Notes under the pieces: model-generated
What the model was told of the DNA's origin: nothing
Databases searched by the model: none
Seen by the model: the letters and a program-made list of their open reading frames with translations, nothing else
Shown here: positions 12,972 through 14,208 of the stretch, piece by piece
Layout: each line of letters begins with the position of its first letter
Position numbering within the stretch: the stretch's first letter is position 1
From: Verrucomicrobiales bacterium
GTDB lineage: Bacteria > Verrucomicrobiota > Verrucomicrobiia > Verrucomicrobiales > V1-33
DNA length: 14,208 nucleotides
Assembly (NCBI GenBank): GCA_023253495.1
Contig: JALRGF010000695.1
Location: 1 to 14,208 of the forward strand
Reading direction: 5' to 3'
Translations under genes and position numbers: made by a program

Positions 12972-13910
12972 TCAGGTGAACTGGGCCGGGCAGCGGTCGA
13001 TCGCATACAAGTCGAGCACGCTCAGTTTGCCGCGCAATTCGTGTTGTCCGAGCGGCGTGCCGTACGACTTCCCCTGCGGCCAGCCGGGCCAGGCGTCAAA
13101 AAAGTCGCCGCTGGCGAGCACATCAATCCCCAGGGACCGGGTCAGGTTCTGGATGCGGAATGCCGTGTTCACGGCATCGCCGAGCATGGTCAGGGTGCCC
13201 GGAGCGAGCACGCCGTGGGAGACCTCGCCGAGGTGCAGCGCCACTCCGCAGGCGAATTCTCCGCCGGCCATCTCAAAGACCTCACGCATCGAGTCGTGGA
13301 TGTCATGCGTCGCCTGGCGCAAGGCGATGGCGGCATTGAGCGCCGCCGCGCGCGCCTTCTCCGAGGTGTCCGTCCAGTAAGCCAGCACGGCGTCCCCGAT
13401 GAACTTGTCGATGGCCCCGCCTTCGGCGCTGATGATCTGTTCGCAGGCGCCGTACCACGTGCCGATCGCCTGGGCGATGTCCTCGGGTGCGAGGATTTCC
13501 GAAAGACGGGTGAACCCCTTGATGTCACTGACCATCACAATCATCGGCGCCACCGTGAGTTCCTGCGCGGGAGCCAGCGGCAGGCCGCCCGGGGGCGGGA
13601 GCAACCCCCGCGACGCCTGCCCCGATACGGACAGCTCAAAGCGGAACTGGCTGTCACAAATAGTGATGACATCGCCGCCGGCCAGCGGGCAGGTGGTCGT
13701 CACGCGCCGCCCGTTGAGATAGGAACCGTTGAAGCTGCCGAGGTCGTAAAACCACCAGGTATCCTCGTCCTGCTTGCGGATCATGGCATGGCGCCGCGAC
13801 ACCCGGGCATCCGGGAGCCGGATGGTCGAGTCCTCGTGACGTCCGAAAATGGCGGTGTCCGGCAGGACATGCGTCACCCCCCGCGTCAGCTCAACAACAC
13901 AGGCACCCAT
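12972..13910 (-). CDS. FHA-domain class III adenylate/guanylate cyclase
   Basis: This 312-residue cytoplasmic protein joins a phosphothreonine-binding FHA domain (about 1-95) to a class III nucleotide cyclase domain (about 122-300). FHA motifs are IFGRHEDSTIRLPDARVSRRHAMI and YDLGSFNGSYLNGRRV. The cyclase core is complete: D129 in VSDIKGFTRLSE and D173 in DKFIGDAVLAYW are the two metal aspartates, and N248 and R252 in GDAVNTAFRI are the transition-state residues. K169 and D246 at the purine-specifying positions favour ATP, so cAMP is the likely product. FHA control means the enzyme may be switched by docking to a protein phosphorylated on threonine. ATG 13910 directly precedes the FHA domain. 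It leads a two-gene unit with a membrane protein 23 bases downstream. Confidence 0.92.
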   Translation of the reverse strand: MGACVVELTRGVTHVLPDTAIFGRHEDSTIRLPDARVSRRHAMIRKQDEDTWWFYDLGSFNGSYLNGRRVTTTCPLAGGDVITICDSQFRFELSVSGQASRGLLPPPGGLPLAPAQELTVAPMIVMVSDIKGFTRLSEILAPEDIAQAIGTWYGACEQIISAEGGAIDKFIGDAVLAYWTDTSEKARAAALNAAIALRQATHDIHDSMREVFEMAGGEFACGVALHLGEVSHGVLAPGTLTMLGDAVNTAFRIQNLTRSLGIDVLASGDFFDAWPGWPQGKSYGTPLGQHELRGKLSVLDLYAIDRCPAQFT

Positions 13911-13925
13911 GGTCCAAGGCTGAAT

Positions 13926-13933
13926 TTTATATA
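13926..13933 (-). promoter_or_regulatory. AT-rich -10-like island upstream of the FHA-cyclase gene
   Basis: The minus strand carries overlapping TATATA (13928-13933) and TATAAA (13926-13931), each close to the -10 consensus and conspicuous in a GC-rich gap, about 18 bases upstream of the ATG at 13910. No convincing -35 box lies at the right distance. A leader of roughly 10 bases would result. Confidence 0.35.
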
Positions 13934-13986
13934 GCGAAAACCATGCCAGTGGGAAGCGGAAACTGTCGCTCCCCGGTTTATTTCAG

Positions 13987-14013
13987 GGCCTTTCGGTCGA
14001 TGGGGCGAAAGCC
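13987..14013 (-). other. Hairpin in the gap upstream of the FHA-cyclase, possible terminator of the preceding gene
   Basis: CTTTCG (13990-13995) pairs with CGAAAG (14006-14011) around a 10-base loop. Two further GC pairs follow past a one-base bulge. It lies 129 bases beyond the stop of the partial gene that ends at 14142, in the 231-bp gap 13911-14141. There is no T-run, so a terminator role is only a possibility. The rest of the gap shows only the -10-like island and a direct repeat CCGATGG at 14044 and 14054. Confidence 0.3.
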
Positions 14014-14141
14014 TTGACGACCTCCGGCCATGTTCTTTCATCTCCGATGGACACCGATGGCGTCCCGACGAAAGCACCAACCGGCGGAGGAGGCCGGCGA
14101 GGCGGGATGTGAGTGGATGCCTTTGATGCCGGCCGTCAGGC

Positions 14142-14208
14142 TTACTGTCCGGAGGCCGCTTTTTTGGCGTCCTCAAGGGATTTTTCGAGCTCCTTGATGG
14201 TGGTGACG
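14142..14208 (-). CDS. C-terminal tail of a coding region entering from the right edge
   Basis: On the minus strand the frame reads VTTIKELEKSLEDAKKAASGQ and then stops with TAA at 14142-14144. The 21 residues are charged and heptad-like (I..LE.SL..A), so a helical or coiled-coil end is likely. The rest lies outside the window and no family can be named. Clean codon usage and the stop placement make it a likely real gene end, but such a short piece could be chance. Confidence 0.55.
   Translation of the reverse strand, partial: VTTIKELEKSLEDAKKAASGQ

Noticed and set aside
11941..13380. Long plus-strand open frame of 479 codons opposite the membrane-protein and cyclase genes
   Set aside because: It crosses two minus-strand genes and the gap between them, and reads as glycine- and arginine-rich nonsense.
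13886..14176. Minus-strand open frame of 96 codons in the gap upstream of the cyclase gene
   Set aside because: It overlaps both the cyclase start and, in a different frame, the tail of the gene entering from the right; the composition is arginine- and proline-rich with no pattern.

Overview
The window is about 14.2 kb of very GC-rich bacterial DNA. It is densely packed with genes on both strands, and every gap between genes is under 300 bases. The gene mix suggests Verrucomicrobiota, most likely the Opitutales/Opitutaceae side: a secreted serpin, a STAS plus SpoIIE-phosphatase pair, a ThuA-domain protein beside a sulfatase, and an FHA-cyclase. The lack of Shine-Dalgarno sequences in front of most genes fits too. 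This placement is inferred from family content; there is no marker gene to confirm it. I saw no rRNA, tRNA, CRISPR array, prophage or transposase gene.

Left part (1-3690), all on the minus strand. A truncated secreted serpin (1-879) has its own sigma70-like promoter. Upstream lies a two-gene signalling unit: a STAS anti-sigma-antagonist (2573-3103), then a membrane-anchored GAF-SpoIIE phosphatase (1025-2560). This unit sits behind a near-consensus promoter. A small lipoprotein (3207-3686) follows, with a TTGACA promoter almost touching its start codon.

Middle (3690-8270). A serine acetyltransferase (cysE) and a SprT-like zinc metalloprotease overlap by ATGA. They converge on a dGTP triphosphohydrolase on the minus strand. 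The dGTPase diverges from dhaL across a 121-bp gap that holds a perfect 18-bp palindrome. dhaL then runs tail-to-tail, with a 9-bp overlap, into a vapBC toxin-antitoxin pair.

Right part (8300-14208). A tandem REP-like repeat precedes a plus-strand run of three exported proteins: a ThuA-domain protein, a metal-binding-type solute-binding protein that has lost expected ligands, and a family S1 sulfatase. Convergent to this is a minus-strand pair, an FHA-class III nucleotide cyclase followed by an unrecognised single-pass membrane protein. The window closes on the C-terminal tail of another minus-strand gene.

The themes are partner-switch and second-messenger signalling (STAS, SpoIIE, FHA-cyclase) and export of degradative or inhibitory proteins (serpin, ThuA, sulfatase). 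No single pathway joins all the genes. The parts least explained by known systems are the FHA-cyclase/membrane-protein pair, the degenerate binding protein between ThuA and sulfatase, and the dgt-dhaL palindrome.
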